Shown one piece after another: positions 9,560 through 19,631 of a DNA stretch of 64,000 nucleotides. The stretch comes from Malaya genurostris (taxonomy: Eukaryota; Arthropoda; Insecta; Diptera; Culicidae): positions 344,193,879 to 344,257,878 of the forward strand of contig NC_080571.1 of the NCBI RefSeq assembly GCF_030247185.1. The letters are read 5' to 3'. The notes below the pieces were generated by a model. The model made no database searches. It saw nothing but the letters and a program-made list of their open reading frames with translations, and was not told where the DNA came from. The stretch's first letter is position 1; each line of letters starts with the position of its first letter. Both the position numbers and the translations under genes were made by a program.

Positions 9560-12500
9560 TTTATCATCCGCCGCAAATGATTCAATCACTGTCCTGCAGT
9601 GGAATTGTCGAAGCATCATGCCAAAACTTGATTCATTTAAAGTTTTGTTGCATAGTCAAAAATGTGATGTATTTGCTTTGTGCGAAACATGGCTTACATC
9701 AAACATAGCCTTAAATTTTAATGACTTTAACATTATACGTCTCGACAGAGACTCCCCGTATGGTGGAGTGCTTTTAGGAATTAAGAAATGTTATTCCTTT
9801 TATAGATTAAACATTCCTTCGACTTCTAGTATAGAAGTTGTTGCTTGTCAAATAAACATTAAAGGAAAGGACATTTGCATTGCTTCGGTATATATTCCTC
9901 CAAGAGCTCAAGTTGGACAACGACAGCTTAATGAAATTGTCGAAGCCCTTCCTGCTCCACGTTTGATTTTAGGAGATTTCAATTCGCACGGAATGATGTG
10001 GGGTTCCGTTTACAATGATAGCAGATCATCTCTAATATATAATATTTGCGACAATTTTAGCATGACGGTACTAAATATGGGTAGCATGACACGGATCCCA
10101 ATACCTCCTGCACGTCCAAGTGCATTAGATTTATCTCTTTGTTCGACTTCAATTCGACTAGATTGCACCTGGAAAGTATTTCCTGATTTACATGGTAGCG
10201 ATCATTTACCAATCATCATCTCAATTAGCAGTAACAAAGGCATTGCTAATTCAGTTAATATTCCATATGATTTGACAAAAAATATTGACTGGATTAAATA
10301 CCAAAGTAATATTTCAAGTGTCTTAACTTCAATGGAAGAGCTTCCCCCACTTGAAGAATATGACTTCCTCGTTTGTTCGATTCTGGAGGCCGCAGAACAA
10401 GCCCAAACCAAACGATTTCTTGGTCCATCGTCTAACAGAAGACCTCCAAATCCTTGGTGGGACAAAGAGTGCTCAGATGCTAAACACGCGAAACAAAATG
10501 CTTTCAAGACGTTTTTAAAACGAGGAGGAGGAACTCCTCAGAATTTTGAAAAATTCTTGGTTTTAGAAACCAAGTACAAGAACATACTTCGGGTTAAGAA
10601 ATGCAGCTATTGGAGACATTTTGTGGAAGGTTTGTCAAGAGAAACCTCAATGAGCACTCTTTGGAATACGGCCAGACGAATGAGGAATCGTAACGTAGGA
10701 AATGAGAGTGAGGAGTACTCGAATCGATGGATATTTGATTTTGCGAGGAAAGTTTGTCCAGATTCCGTTCCTACGCATAGCATTGTTAGGGAGTCTTCTT
10801 CAAATGATGATTCCATTGATAGCCCCTTTTCAATGATGGAATTTTCCATAGCACTCATGTCTTGTAACAATAACGCTCCTGGATTGGACAGAATTAAATT
10901 CAACTTGGTGAAGAATCTGCCCGACCTCGCAAAAAGACGTTTGTTGGAATTGTTCAACAAGTTTCTTGAGCAAAATATTGTTCCACCTGACTGGAGACAA
11001 GTGAAAGTTATCGCCATTCAAAAGCCGGGGAAACCAGCTTCCAATCACAACTCATATAGACCCATTGCGATGTTGTCCTGCATCAGAAAATTGTTCGAAA
11101 AAATTATTCTACGACGTCTCGACACTTGGGTCGAGACGAACGGTTTGTTGTCAGATACTCAGTTTGGCTTCCGTAGAAATAAAGGGACGAATGATTGCCT
11201 TGCATTACTTTCGTCTGACATCCAAATTGCCTTCGCTCAAAAGCAACAAATGGCATCTGTATTTTTAGACATTAAAGGAGCATTTGATTCTGTTTCCATT
11301 GATGTTCTTTCAGACAAGCTCCACCAACATGGACTCCCAGCGGTTATAAATAATTATTTGCACAACCTTTTGTCAGAGAAACGCATGCATTTTTCACATG
11401 GCGATTTGGCAACAATCAGAATTAGCTACATGGGTCTCCCGCAAGGCTCATGCCTCAGTCCGCTCCTCTATAATTTTTACGTGAATGACATTGACAGCTG
11501 TCTAGTAACCCCATGTACACTAAGACAATTGGCAGATGATGGCGTGGTTTCAGTTACTGGATCCAAAGCTATTGATCTGCAAAAACCATTGCAAGATACC
11601 TTAGATAAATTGTCCGTTTGGGCTGTTCATCTTGGTATCGAATTCTCTGCGGAGAAAACAGAGCTGGTCGTCTTTTCAAAAAAGCATGATCCCGCGCAAC
11701 TTCAGCTTCATATGATGGGAAGAATAATCGAACAGGTTTTGACTTTCAAATACCTCGGGGTGTGGTTTGATTCCAAATGCACGTGGGGAGGACACATTAG
11801 GTATCTGATAACGAAATGCCAACAAAGAGTAAATTTTCTTCGAACAATAACAGGGTCTTGGTGGGGTGCTCATCCGCAAGATCTAATAAAATTGTATCAG
11901 ACAACGATACTTTCAGTGATGGAATATGGATGCGTTTGTTTTCGTTCCGCTGCAAATTCTCATATTATCAAACTTGAGCGAATTCAGTACCGTTGTTTGC
12001 GAATTGCTTTAGGGTGCATGCATTCGACACATACAATGAGTCTTGAAGTTCTGGCGGGAGTTCTTCCATTAAAAGATCGATTTTGGGAGCTTTCATCACG
12101 CCTGCTAATAAGATGTGATGTGCTGAATCCCATGGTAATTAATAATTTCGAACGACTAGTCGAGCTTCGATCTCAAACAAAATTCATGACAGTATATTTT
12201 AACCATATGTCACAGGAAATCAACCCTTCAAGATATATTCCTATCCGTGTCAGCCTCCTAAATGTACCTGACTCAACTTTATTTTTCGACACATCCATGC
12301 AGCGCGAAGTGCGTGGAATCCCGGACCACCTACGCTCTATGGAAATCCCAAAAATATTTTCAAGTAAGTTCAGGCATATTAACTCTGAGAAAATGTTTTA
12401 CACGGACGGATCGCGAATGGAAGAAGCGACAGGGTTTGGTATGTTCAACAATAATGTTTCGGCCTCATTCAAGCTTCAAGAACCTGCATCTGTTTATATA

Positions 12501-13244
12501 GCAGAGTTAGCAGCAGTTCATTATAGCTTGAATGTAATCGTCACATTATCTCCAAACCATTATTTCCTCTTCACAGATAGTCTGAGTGCAATTGAAGCCA
12601 TTCGCTCAAACGCTGCTGGCAAAAATGAACCGTTTTTCTTGGGTAAAATAAAACAGTGTCTGAACGACATATTGAATAATAACTATCTAATCACAATAGT
12701 TTGGGTTCCGGCTCATTGCTCCATTCCAGGCAATGAAAGAGCCGATATTTTAGCCAAACGTGGTGCTATTGAGGGTGAAATTTATGAGAGACCGATTGCT
12801 TTCAACGAATTCTATAGCGCGTCTCGCCAAAGAACACTTGCCAGCTGGCAAGCTTCTTGGGATAAAGATGATCTGGGTCGGTGGATGCACTCAATTATTC
12901 CTAAAATATCGACAAAGGCATGGTTCAGGGGACTGGATGTGAGTAGAGATTTCATTCGTGTGATGTCCAGACTCATGTCCAATCACTACACGTTAGATGC
13001 ACATCTCCTTCGAATTGGACTTTCCGAGACTAATCATTGTGCTTGCGGCGAAGGTTACCGCGATATTGACCATGTTGTTTGGACATGCGTGGAGTTTCGT
13101 GATGTCAGATCTCAACTAATAAATTCCTTGCGTACCCAAGGTAGACTATCCAATGTCCCAGTTCGCGACATTCTTGCTTGTCGTGACCTTCCATACATGA
13201 AACTTCTTTATCATTTCATTAAATCCATTGGAGTTCCAATTTAA
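9552..13244 (+). CDS. I-group ORF2 protein: endonuclease, reverse transcriptase, RNase H
   Basis: 1230 residues from the ATG at 9552, which overlaps the ORF1 stop by 8 bases. Apurinic-type endonuclease: WNCRS (about 11), LCETWL (about 45), GDFNSHG (about 140) and GSDHLPI (about 215). RT: PGKPASNHNSYRPI (about 490), FLDIKGAFDSV (about 570), GLPQGSCLSPLLYN (about 625) and LADDG (about 660, the catalytic Asp pair). RNase H: FYTDGS (about 950), ELAAVHYSL (about 985), FTDSLSAI (about 1007) and WVPAHCSIPGNERAD (about 1050-1065), giving the D-E-D-H/D set. A CxC-H-C zinc motif lies at about 1163-1180. All catalytic motifs are present and there is no internal stop, so it is potentially competent. Confidence 0.95.
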   Translation: MDNLSSAANDSITVLQWNCRSIMPKLDSFKVLLHSQKCDVFALCETWLTSNIALNFNDFNIIRLDRDSPYGGVLLGIKKCYSFYRLNIPSTSSIEVVACQINIKGKDICIASVYIPPRAQVGQRQLNEIVEALPAPRLILGDFNSHGMMWGSVYNDSRSSLIYNICDNFSMTVLNMGSMTRIPIPPARPSALDLSLCSTSIRLDCTWKVFPDLHGSDHLPIIISISSNKGIANSVNIPYDLTKNIDWIKYQSNISSVLTSMEELPPLEEYDFLVCSILEAAEQAQTKRFLGPSSNRRPPNPWWDKECSDAKHAKQNAFKTFLKRGGGTPQNFEKFLVLETKYKNILRVKKCSYWRHFVEGLSRETSMSTLWNTARRMRNRNVGNESEEYSNRWIFDFARKVCPDSVPTHSIVRESSSNDDSIDSPFSMMEFSIALMSCNNNAPGLDRIKFNLVKNLPDLAKRRLLELFNKFLEQNIVPPDWRQVKVIAIQKPGKPASNHNSYRPIAMLSCIRKLFEKIILRRLDTWVETNGLLSDTQFGFRRNKGTNDCLALLSSDIQIAFAQKQQMASVFLDIKGAFDSVSIDVLSDKLHQHGLPAVINNYLHNLLSEKRMHFSHGDLATIRISYMGLPQGSCLSPLLYNFYVNDIDSCLVTPCTLRQLADDGVVSVTGSKAIDLQKPLQDTLDKLSVWAVHLGIEFSAEKTELVVFSKKHDPAQLQLHMMGRIIEQVLTFKYLGVWFDSKCTWGGHIRYLITKCQQRVNFLRTITGSWWGAHPQDLIKLYQTTILSVMEYGCVCFRSAANSHIIKLERIQYRCLRIALGCMHSTHTMSLEVLAGVLPLKDRFWELSSRLLIRCDVLNPMVINNFERLVELRSQTKFMTVYFNHMSQEINPSRYIPIRVSLLNVPDSTLFFDTSMQREVRGIPDHLRSMEIPKIFSSKFRHINSEKMFYTDGSRMEEATGFGMFNNNVSASFKLQEPASVYIAELAAVHYSLNVIVTLSPNHYFLFTDSLSAIEAIRSNAAGKNEPFFLGKIKQCLNDILNNNYLITIVWVPAHCSIPGNERADILAKRGAIEGEIYERPIAFNEFYSASRQRTLASWQASWDKDDLGRWMHSIIPKISTKAWFRGLDVSRDFIRVMSRLMSNHYTLDAHLLRIGLSETNHCACGEGYRDIDHVVWTCVEFRDVRSQLINSLRTQGRLSNVPVRDILACRDLPYMKLLYHFIKSIGVPI

Positions 13245-13570
13245 ATTTTATTTTATGTTAAACTGTTTTCTCTTCCATGAGTTCAACCAATAGCCAACTA
13301 TAGGATATTGAATATAAGTGGTGAACTGATACAAACAATCCTGAAATAGTTATAAGATCATGTACAAAATAAATGTATTTTATTTAATGTAATTTAAAAT
13401 AGCAACTCGCTTGATAAAAACAGTGTTTAGATTAACTAATGAGTACCAACATACTAATATGATATTCGAAATGTATTAGGTTTAAACTACTATGTATTGT
13501 GGATGCCACGGCGAAGAAAAACTTATGTATATTGCCTATGAAATAAACGTATTTATGAAAAAAAAAAAAA
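13245..13570 (+). other. 3' UTR and poly(A) tail of the I-group element
   Basis: AT-rich, no ORF. An AATAAA-like signal (gaaataaacg, about 13540) precedes an A-run of roughly 17 bases ending at the right target duplication, where the run merges with its leading As. Confidence 0.75.
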
Positions 13571-15212
13571 AAACCGAACGTACAAGAGGGCCGTGAAGCG
13601 TTGCTACGATAATTATTTGCGGAACGTACAACGTAAACTAAAGTCGGATCCCAAAAAATTCTGGAGCTATGTCAACGAGCAAAGGAAAGAATCTGAGCTA
13701 CCTTCGTCAATGCGTTACGGAGAATTCACAGGTTCAAGTCCGCAGGAGATTTGTCAGCTATTTTCTCAGAAGTTTGCTAGTGTTTTTTCTGATGAAAAAT
13801 TGTTACCGCATCAAGTATCCCTTGCGGTGCAAAATGTGCCATTTCTTTATCAGTCCTTAAATGCGATCAATTTGGATGAAAACACTGTTCTGTTGGCAAT
13901 CCGTAAAACAAAGGCTAGCACCTCTTTAGGGCCAGATATTTCCCGATCTGTGGAAGTCCTCGTTTATGTTTCCAGTTCATAAAAAAGGAAATAAAAAACT
14001 AGTTGACAACTACCGTGGGATTGCATTTCTCAGCGCCATTCCAAAGCTTTTTGAAAAGATCGTTCTTGAGCCAATTTTCAACCATTGTAAGCAGTATATT
14101 GTACACACTCAGCATGGATTTATGCCGAAACGTTCTACTGCTACAAATCTGTTTTCGCTTACGAATTATGTTACAAATTCTATGTCCGTTGGTTATCAAA
14201 CAGACGTCATTTACACGGATCTGTCGGCAGCCTTTGATAAAATAAATCACGCTATCGCCATTGCTAAACTAGACAAACTCGGTTTTGGCTCGAACGTACT
14301 TCGCTGGATTAATTCATACCTAAGCGATCGACGTCTTGCCGTAAGAATCGGTGACTGTGTATCTGATGAGTTTTGCGCTTCCTCCGGAATTCCACAAGGC
14401 AGTCATCTAGGAACACTGATATTCTTGCTGTGCTTTAACGATGTGAATTTTGTCCTGGAAGGTCCGCGGCTTTCATTTGCTGATGATCTAAAAATGTATA
14501 ACATAATCCGGAATATAGATGATGCTGTATTCCTGCAACGCCAACTGTTAATTTTTGCTGACTGGTGTGAGATCAATCGAATGATTCTAAATCCCCAGAA
14601 ATGTTCGATCATAACATTCACACGAACGAAAAATCCAGTTCGATTTGAATACTGCATTGGTGACACTCCAATTGAAAGGACGACATGTGTGAAAGATCTT
14701 GGCATCTTTCTCGATGAGCAACTGACGTTTAAGCAACATATTAGCTACATAGTTGCAAAAGCTTCCCGATGCTTGGGATTTGTAATACGGATAACCAAAA
14801 ATTTCAATGATATTTACTGCCTGAAAACTGTTTACTGTTCGCTGGTACGCTCTATTCTTGAATATTGCTCAGTGGTATGGAACCCTTACTACCTCAACGG
14901 TGTCAATCGGATCGAATCGATACAACGCAGATTTATTCGCTTTGCACTGCGCCGGTATCTGATATTTTAACTGATAGGATCGATTGCCCCGCACTTCTTA
15001 GCGAAATCAACCTCAACGTTCGATCACGTGTTCTTCGTAACAGTTTGTTTCTTCGCTTACCATTTCGTCGCACTAATTATGGAATTAACGGTGCTATCAC
15101 AGGAATGCAGCGGTTCTTCAACAGAGTTTCATCAGGATTTGATTTCCATCTGCCACGCCGTGCCATACGATCTAATTTTTTATATATACTAAGAAATAAT
15201 CATTTGAACTAA
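13571..15212 (+). pseudogene. Jockey/CR1-like LINE, reverse transcriptase part (right half of split element)
   Basis: It continues the LINE interrupted at 7564. Frame 13593-13982 is the endonuclease-RT linker (KKFWSYVNEQRK). A deletion with frame change near 13940-13970 removes the first RT blocks. Frame 13966-14970 then carries FPVHKKGNKKLVDNYRGI, TDLSAAFDKINHAI (catalytic Asp), SSGIPQGSHLGTLIF and SFADDLKMY (Asp pair, about 14475). Near 14960 a further deletion/frameshift moves the conserved C-terminal part into another frame up to 15212. The RT core motifs survive, but the protein cannot be made. There is no RNase H domain, consistent with Jockey or CR1-type clades. Related fragments lie at 28520-29512 and 51017-52090. 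Confidence 0.83.
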
Positions 15213-15229
15213 ATTATGTCTGTTGATTC

Positions 15230-15256
15230 AAATAAATAAATAAATAAATAAATAAA
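15230..15256 (+). repeat. (AAAT)n tail of the LINE
   Basis: Seven tandem aaat units end the LINE. The relative at 52075-52090 has the same kind of tail, and the one at 29600-29612 a shorter version. Confidence 0.8.
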
Positions 15257-17402
15257 GAAGGGAAGAGTTAAATGATGATCAACACAGGAATCCAACAACA
15301 ACAATTACGACACATGGGCAAACGGTACAAGAATTCAACATAACTTCGTGAGAATCTAACCGGCAGTCTAAACAATAACAATAACCTGGAGCTTGAACCC
15401 CAAGAGGAGTTGTCCAACGAGTTCAGTTTAGATTTAACCATTGTAGTGTATAGACATAAGTAGTTAGTAAGAGTAATAAAATTAATGTTTTTTTAAAAAA
15501 TAATTTAGTGTAGTAAGATAATTAATTTTAGTCATTGCAACGATGTTGTAGAAACAAAGTTATTTTCTTCACGGACACTAGGCATAGTGACAGTGGTCTC
15601 GACTTTCGGTAGAACTTCGGGAGAAAGTCAGATAAACTTTTGAAAAAAATCGCAAGCTCAGCTTGTACTAAAATCTTCGGGCTTCACCCGAAAGTAAGAG
15701 TTAGGAGTTTAAAAGCCCATAGTTGGGAAGAGTTAGGTTTCAGTCAGTTTTCAGATAGTACGCGGAAAGTCGCCGTTGACCACTAATCAGTCAGTTTTGC
15801 GTGAAGTTGAAGTTTCAATGACATAGTTACATACAGTAGTGTAGTATACTGTACCGGGAAAAGTAAAACCGAAAAATAGTTAGATTAGTTAGAGTTATAT
15901 AACCTCTAGAGAACTGGTGTACAGAAATTGTGCAAACAGAGTACAATGTAATCACGTTTTCTTTTCCATACAAGAGGAGTCGCACAATTATGGACAAAGT
16001 TCCAATGAATAAAATGTATGTGTGAACGGTAAAGCCAGAATTTTTATATTTCCGACCGTAGAATCAAAGAAAACGCTCATCCAATCATTACACCAACAAC
16101 AAGAACAGAGAAGAGGCTGAGAATTTCTCTTTAAATGACACGATCTTCGAGTGAAAAACGCAATAATCTAGACCATCAACCTCGACATCAGGAACTAAAA
16201 GTAACAGAAAATAGGGAAACTAACATAATAGACGAGAGCCGGAGAAAAATTTATTGTTGCATCATACTTTACTTGTGTGGCTTCGTCAGTCCCTCTTACA
16301 TAGAAATCATTGAACTCAACAACAATCCAGGCAGGCGTTGCCTTCAAAACCAAATTCAAAGTTCGTAAAAGAAGGTTCCCATACACTAGTTCAGAAATTC
16401 AGTTTGTATTCATTCAGAATTATATATTCAGCTATCTTCAGGTATAATGGTTGCTCTGGGAAAAAGATCAGAGTCGAGTAATATACTGAAGAGTATGTTT
16501 AAGTATGGATTCACTAAATTGTTTCGAAAAGATGATAATCAATTATTAAACTAGAAGAAATTGGATCTACTATGGAAATTACTGTGGTAGATGACTTAGA
16601 CCCTGGTTATGTAACAATGTAATCCGGCCGGTAACGGTTGTTTATTTTGAATGAAATAAACAACCGACGAAGATTTGTCATACCACGACGACAGAACCAA
16701 ACGATACAAAAAAAAACAGAATAATAAAATTGTAGTCAGCTAGCAACCATCGAACCAGAAATTAGTTTAATTTTTAGAATACTTTATCATTTTTAGAATA
16801 CTTTATCATTGAAATATTCTAATAATGCTTCAGATACAGAGAACAATGAAAAAGGTCTGAATAAATTAAACGAATCCCCTATGACACCAAAAGATGAAGC
16901 ACTGGACGCGTGTCAAAAACTATAGAAATGCGAATTGAAGTACTGCAACACCTGCAAAGGCAAGTAGAAACAACGTTTGAGACCCTTAAGAGTGCAATCC
17001 GTAGGAACTTCTAGCGATCGACATTAAGAACCACATTAGCTTTTAGTCTTTAAACTGATTTCAATAAAACACGAAGCATCACTGGGGCAGTCTCAAAGGG
17101 AAAATTTCGTGGACAAGTAACAGAAAACAGAAAACTCAGGAAATTTTTGTGATTTGAATCAAAGAACCATCCAGCACTTAGCGAAGTTGAGTGCCATGAC
17201 ATAAAATTGTAAAACTAAAAGACACAGCAAAGAACAATTGTTACACATTCATCGTAAATAATCGACAACTCGGGAAACCACCGGTGAGTCTCCACAATGG
17301 AATCTGCAACACGGATAGTAATGGATGAATCCATGGACGTAAATTTGATTCAAAATCCTAGCATGATTCCTATACCCCCCACCACGGGAAAATGCCATAA
17401 GG
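15257..17402. other. Unassigned sequence, possibly old retroelement leader
   Basis: 2.1 kb with no convincing coding frame. The longest ATG frame (16135-16368, 77 codons) has one hydrophobic stretch and no family match I recognise. Features seen: a direct repeat ttttagaatactttatcat at about 16770-16808 and an 18-base inverted match around 16630-16665 (cggttgtttatttt / aaataaacaaccg) that could form a hairpin. Otherwise nothing identifiable. Confidence 0.4.
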
Positions 17403-17545
17403 AGTGTATCAAAAATAAGCCATCCACATAAATTTGTGTTGTACGCATGTATTTGTGATGGTTTTTTATTCTCAGATCACAGCATGCTGTGCGTTTGGCT
17501 GTCAGCTTTCGTTTGTTTACTTGTTTGTGCGGTTGAAATTCTGCG

Positions 17546-17829
17546 AGTTAGCAACGGAACTACCCGAACGAGGGCAGCGAGAATCGCTGACGACACGATA
17601 GCATCGGCGCCGACCCGACGGGACAGACAGGAGCGCCGACGGAGCATTTTGTACCTGAGGGCATCGATCCGTGGGAGCGGAGGAGCGTCACGTTGACTAG
17701 AAAGTGCAATTCGGCAGTATGAACTGTAGACATAATCGAATGAAAGAATAAAGTTTAGTTTAATTCTAGGCAGTGAACGAAGTGGTTGTTCTTTTTTAAA
17801 AAGAGGTTTAGGTAAGGAATTATTTAACT
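17546..17829 (+). repeat. 5' LTR of errantivirus B
   Basis: 284 bp, begins agttagcaacgg, ends ttatttaact, followed by a primer-binding site. It contains a polyadenylation-type AATAAA at about 17747. A GC-rich first half (CGCCGAC-type repeats) contrasts with an AT-rich second half. Confidence 0.95.
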
Positions 17830-17846
17830 GGAGGCTCCGGCGAGAT
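17829..17846 (+). promoter_or_regulatory. Primer-binding site of errantivirus B
   Basis: tggaggctccggcgagat starts with the last T of the LTR and is the complement of a CCA-ended tRNA 3' end. It is close to the 3' end of tRNA-Gln but with mismatches; the isoacceptor is not certain. Confidence 0.65.
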
Positions 17847-18184
17847 ACTCCGAAGCGGGAACAGGATAAAGTGATAGTGCAGTGCAAAAATCTTCAAATC
17901 AGTGTAACAAAAATCTTAAGAAAATCACTTGGAAAATAAGTGTTCATTGCTGGTTCAAAGAGCCAAGTTGCATATGCTGGTTAAAAGAGCCAGGTCTGGC
18001 TATCACGAAAGCGAGCTACGAGACACCGAGGATACCTACCGGACCCGATCGGCACCGCTGGCCCGAAGTAACGAATAGTAAAACGGATCCACCAAACGTG
18101 CCTGCTCGTAGATTCCCCCGTTTGCGGAGGACAGCCACAACAAAAGTCCAACCGATGTTGGCCGCAACTAAGACACGGTCTTTT

Positions 18185-18192
18185 ATGTAAGT
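18185..18192 (+). promoter_or_regulatory. Probable env splice donor of errantivirus B
   Basis: at|gtaagt with GT at 18187-18188. A short upstream ATG frame starts at 18155 and has 32 bases before the donor. Joined to the acceptor after 22756, this frame would run into the hydrophobic env start without a stop. That explains why the env ORF has no ATG of its own. Confidence 0.7.
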
Positions 18193-18416
18193 AATTAGTT
18201 ATACAATATATATATATATATTAGTAATTTTTGTTCAGAAACGAACGAAGGAAATCTAGAGATATTGCTCAAAACCAACGGAAATAAATAGTGTTTTTGT
18301 TCGCATTGCCACCATTAAATTAATCGTGGAAAAAAAGCCAAGAAAATCCAGAATACTGGTAAAACTAGTGGAAAAAGTGTTCATCAGTCTCGGTTAAATT
18401 CTTATTTCACAAAATA

Positions 18417-19631
18417 ATGGCAAATCCAGTACCGAATCCGGTTGCTGCACCACTGACGATGCAACAATTCATTGATCTGGGAAAATTACCAGATTTCATT
18501 CGAGATTTACAAAATTATGATGGCAAGCCAACAGAACTATTAGCATGGCTAACGGATGTTGAGGGCATTTTCTGTATGTACAGAGATGCACGAGCCACGG
18601 AAGCGCAACTTGAATTAATCGAGCGCTCCGTGAGACGAAAAATCAGAGGCGAAGCAGCCGATATCCTTAATTCAAATAACATTGTGCATAATTGGCAACA
18701 AATAAAATCTACGCTGCTTCTGTATTACAGGGATAAACGTGATATAAAAACGTTGGACTTCGAATTAACCACAATAAAAAAGAACTCAAACGAAACTTTA
18801 GGCAGTTACTACTCCCGGGTGAACGAACTACTTTCATCCATAGTAGCTCAAATCCAAACAGAAGAAAAATTGGCCCCACACGTTAATTCACATATCGATT
18901 ACTTTAGAGAAAAGGCAGTAGATGCATTCATTCGAGGCTTAGAAAAACCTTTGTGTCAGCTACTAAAAACATTTAATCCAAAAACGTTAAATCAGGCATA
19001 TCAGTTTTGCCTAGACTACTACAATATGGATACTAGATCGGCACCTTTCCGAAATGAACATTTCACCCCAGCTCCCAAACCAAGAGATTTGGAAATTAAT
19101 AGACTTCCTCCCAGACCACCTCCACGGAGATATCCACCTCCACCAATTCCAGCCCCTAGAAACTTAGGCTTTCCACAGATGCCACTATTTGGCAGGCAAT
19201 ATTTCCAAGCCAATCCCTTCACCCAGACCAGGCCTCAGTACCAACCCAATCCGTTTCAAGCACCCCCACGACCATGGGCTGCAAAACCATTACCAAAACC
19301 CGAGCCAATGGATATCGATCAAAGTATGAGAACACACAATGTAAATTATGGCAACAGGCCATCAATGGATCTTAAAAGACCGCCGCCAATGTCGGGGCAA
19401 ACATATCCGTACCCCTTCAAAAGGCAAGCTCACCCGGTTGATACAAATTTTGATGATCAAACAGATGATCTCTATAATTACGAATATGATTATTACAATG
19501 ATCTATATCCATATTATGATATTCAACCATCAGTAGAACCGGAACCAAAATTAGACACGCAAACCGAACAAGAACCGCAGCAAGATGAGGCTACAGCCTC
19601 TAATTTTTTAGAATGGAACCCAAGTTGGTGA
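18417..19631 (+). CDS. gag: Errantivirus B Gag
   Basis: 404 residues, ATG at 18417 after a 590-base leader. It is the structural protein of the virus-like particle. An N-terminal helical capsid-like region (residues 1-200, including KLPDFIRDLQNYDGKP and YYRDKRDIKTL) matches errantivirus gag layout. The middle (about 205-330) is very rich in Pro, Arg and Phe, and the C-terminus is acidic with many Tyr and Asp. No CCHC knuckle is present, which is normal for gypsy-type gag. The last codons contain the frameshift heptamer; the stop at 19629-19631 lies 19 bases inside pol. Related, broken gags are at 38354 and 44459. Confidence 0.93.
   Translation: MANPVPNPVAAPLTMQQFIDLGKLPDFIRDLQNYDGKPTELLAWLTDVEGIFCMYRDARATEAQLELIERSVRRKIRGEAADILNSNNIVHNWQQIKSTLLLYYRDKRDIKTLDFELTTIKKNSNETLGSYYSRVNELLSSIVAQIQTEEKLAPHVNSHIDYFREKAVDAFIRGLEKPLCQLLKTFNPKTLNQAYQFCLDYYNMDTRSAPFRNEHFTPAPKPRDLEINRLPPRPPPRRYPPPPIPAPRNLGFPQMPLFGRQYFQANPFTQTRPQYQPNPFQAPPRPWAAKPLPKPEPMDIDQSMRTHNVNYGNRPSMDLKRPPPMSGQTYPYPFKRQAHPVDTNFDDQTDDLYNYEYDYYNDLYPYYDIQPSVEPEPKLDTQTEQEPQQDEATASNFLEWNPSW
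19604..19610 (+). promoter_or_regulatory. -1 ribosomal frameshift heptamer
   Basis: TTTTTTA in the gag frame as T TTT TTA, 19 bases before the gag stop. Pol is in the -1 frame and opens at this point. The same heptamer type is used by several retroviruses. A downstream structure was not evaluated. Confidence 0.85.

Larger units (their letters stand above)
7565..13570 (+). mobile_element. Complete I-group non-LTR retrotransposon
   Basis: A 6.0-kb insertion flanked by aaaccgaacgta at 7553-7564 and 13571-13582, inside an older LINE. It has a 680-bp 5' UTR, ORF1 with zinc knuckles, ORF2 with endonuclease, RT, RNase H and a C-terminal zinc motif, a 3' UTR and a poly(A) tail. Both ORFs are intact, so it may be recent and potentially active. 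RNase H places it with the I/R1/LOA group; ORF1 resembles I-factor gag. Confidence 0.92.

Noticed and set aside
16135..16368. 77-codon ORF with a hydrophobic stretch resembling an env start
   Set aside because: No downstream env sequence, short length, and weak resemblance only.
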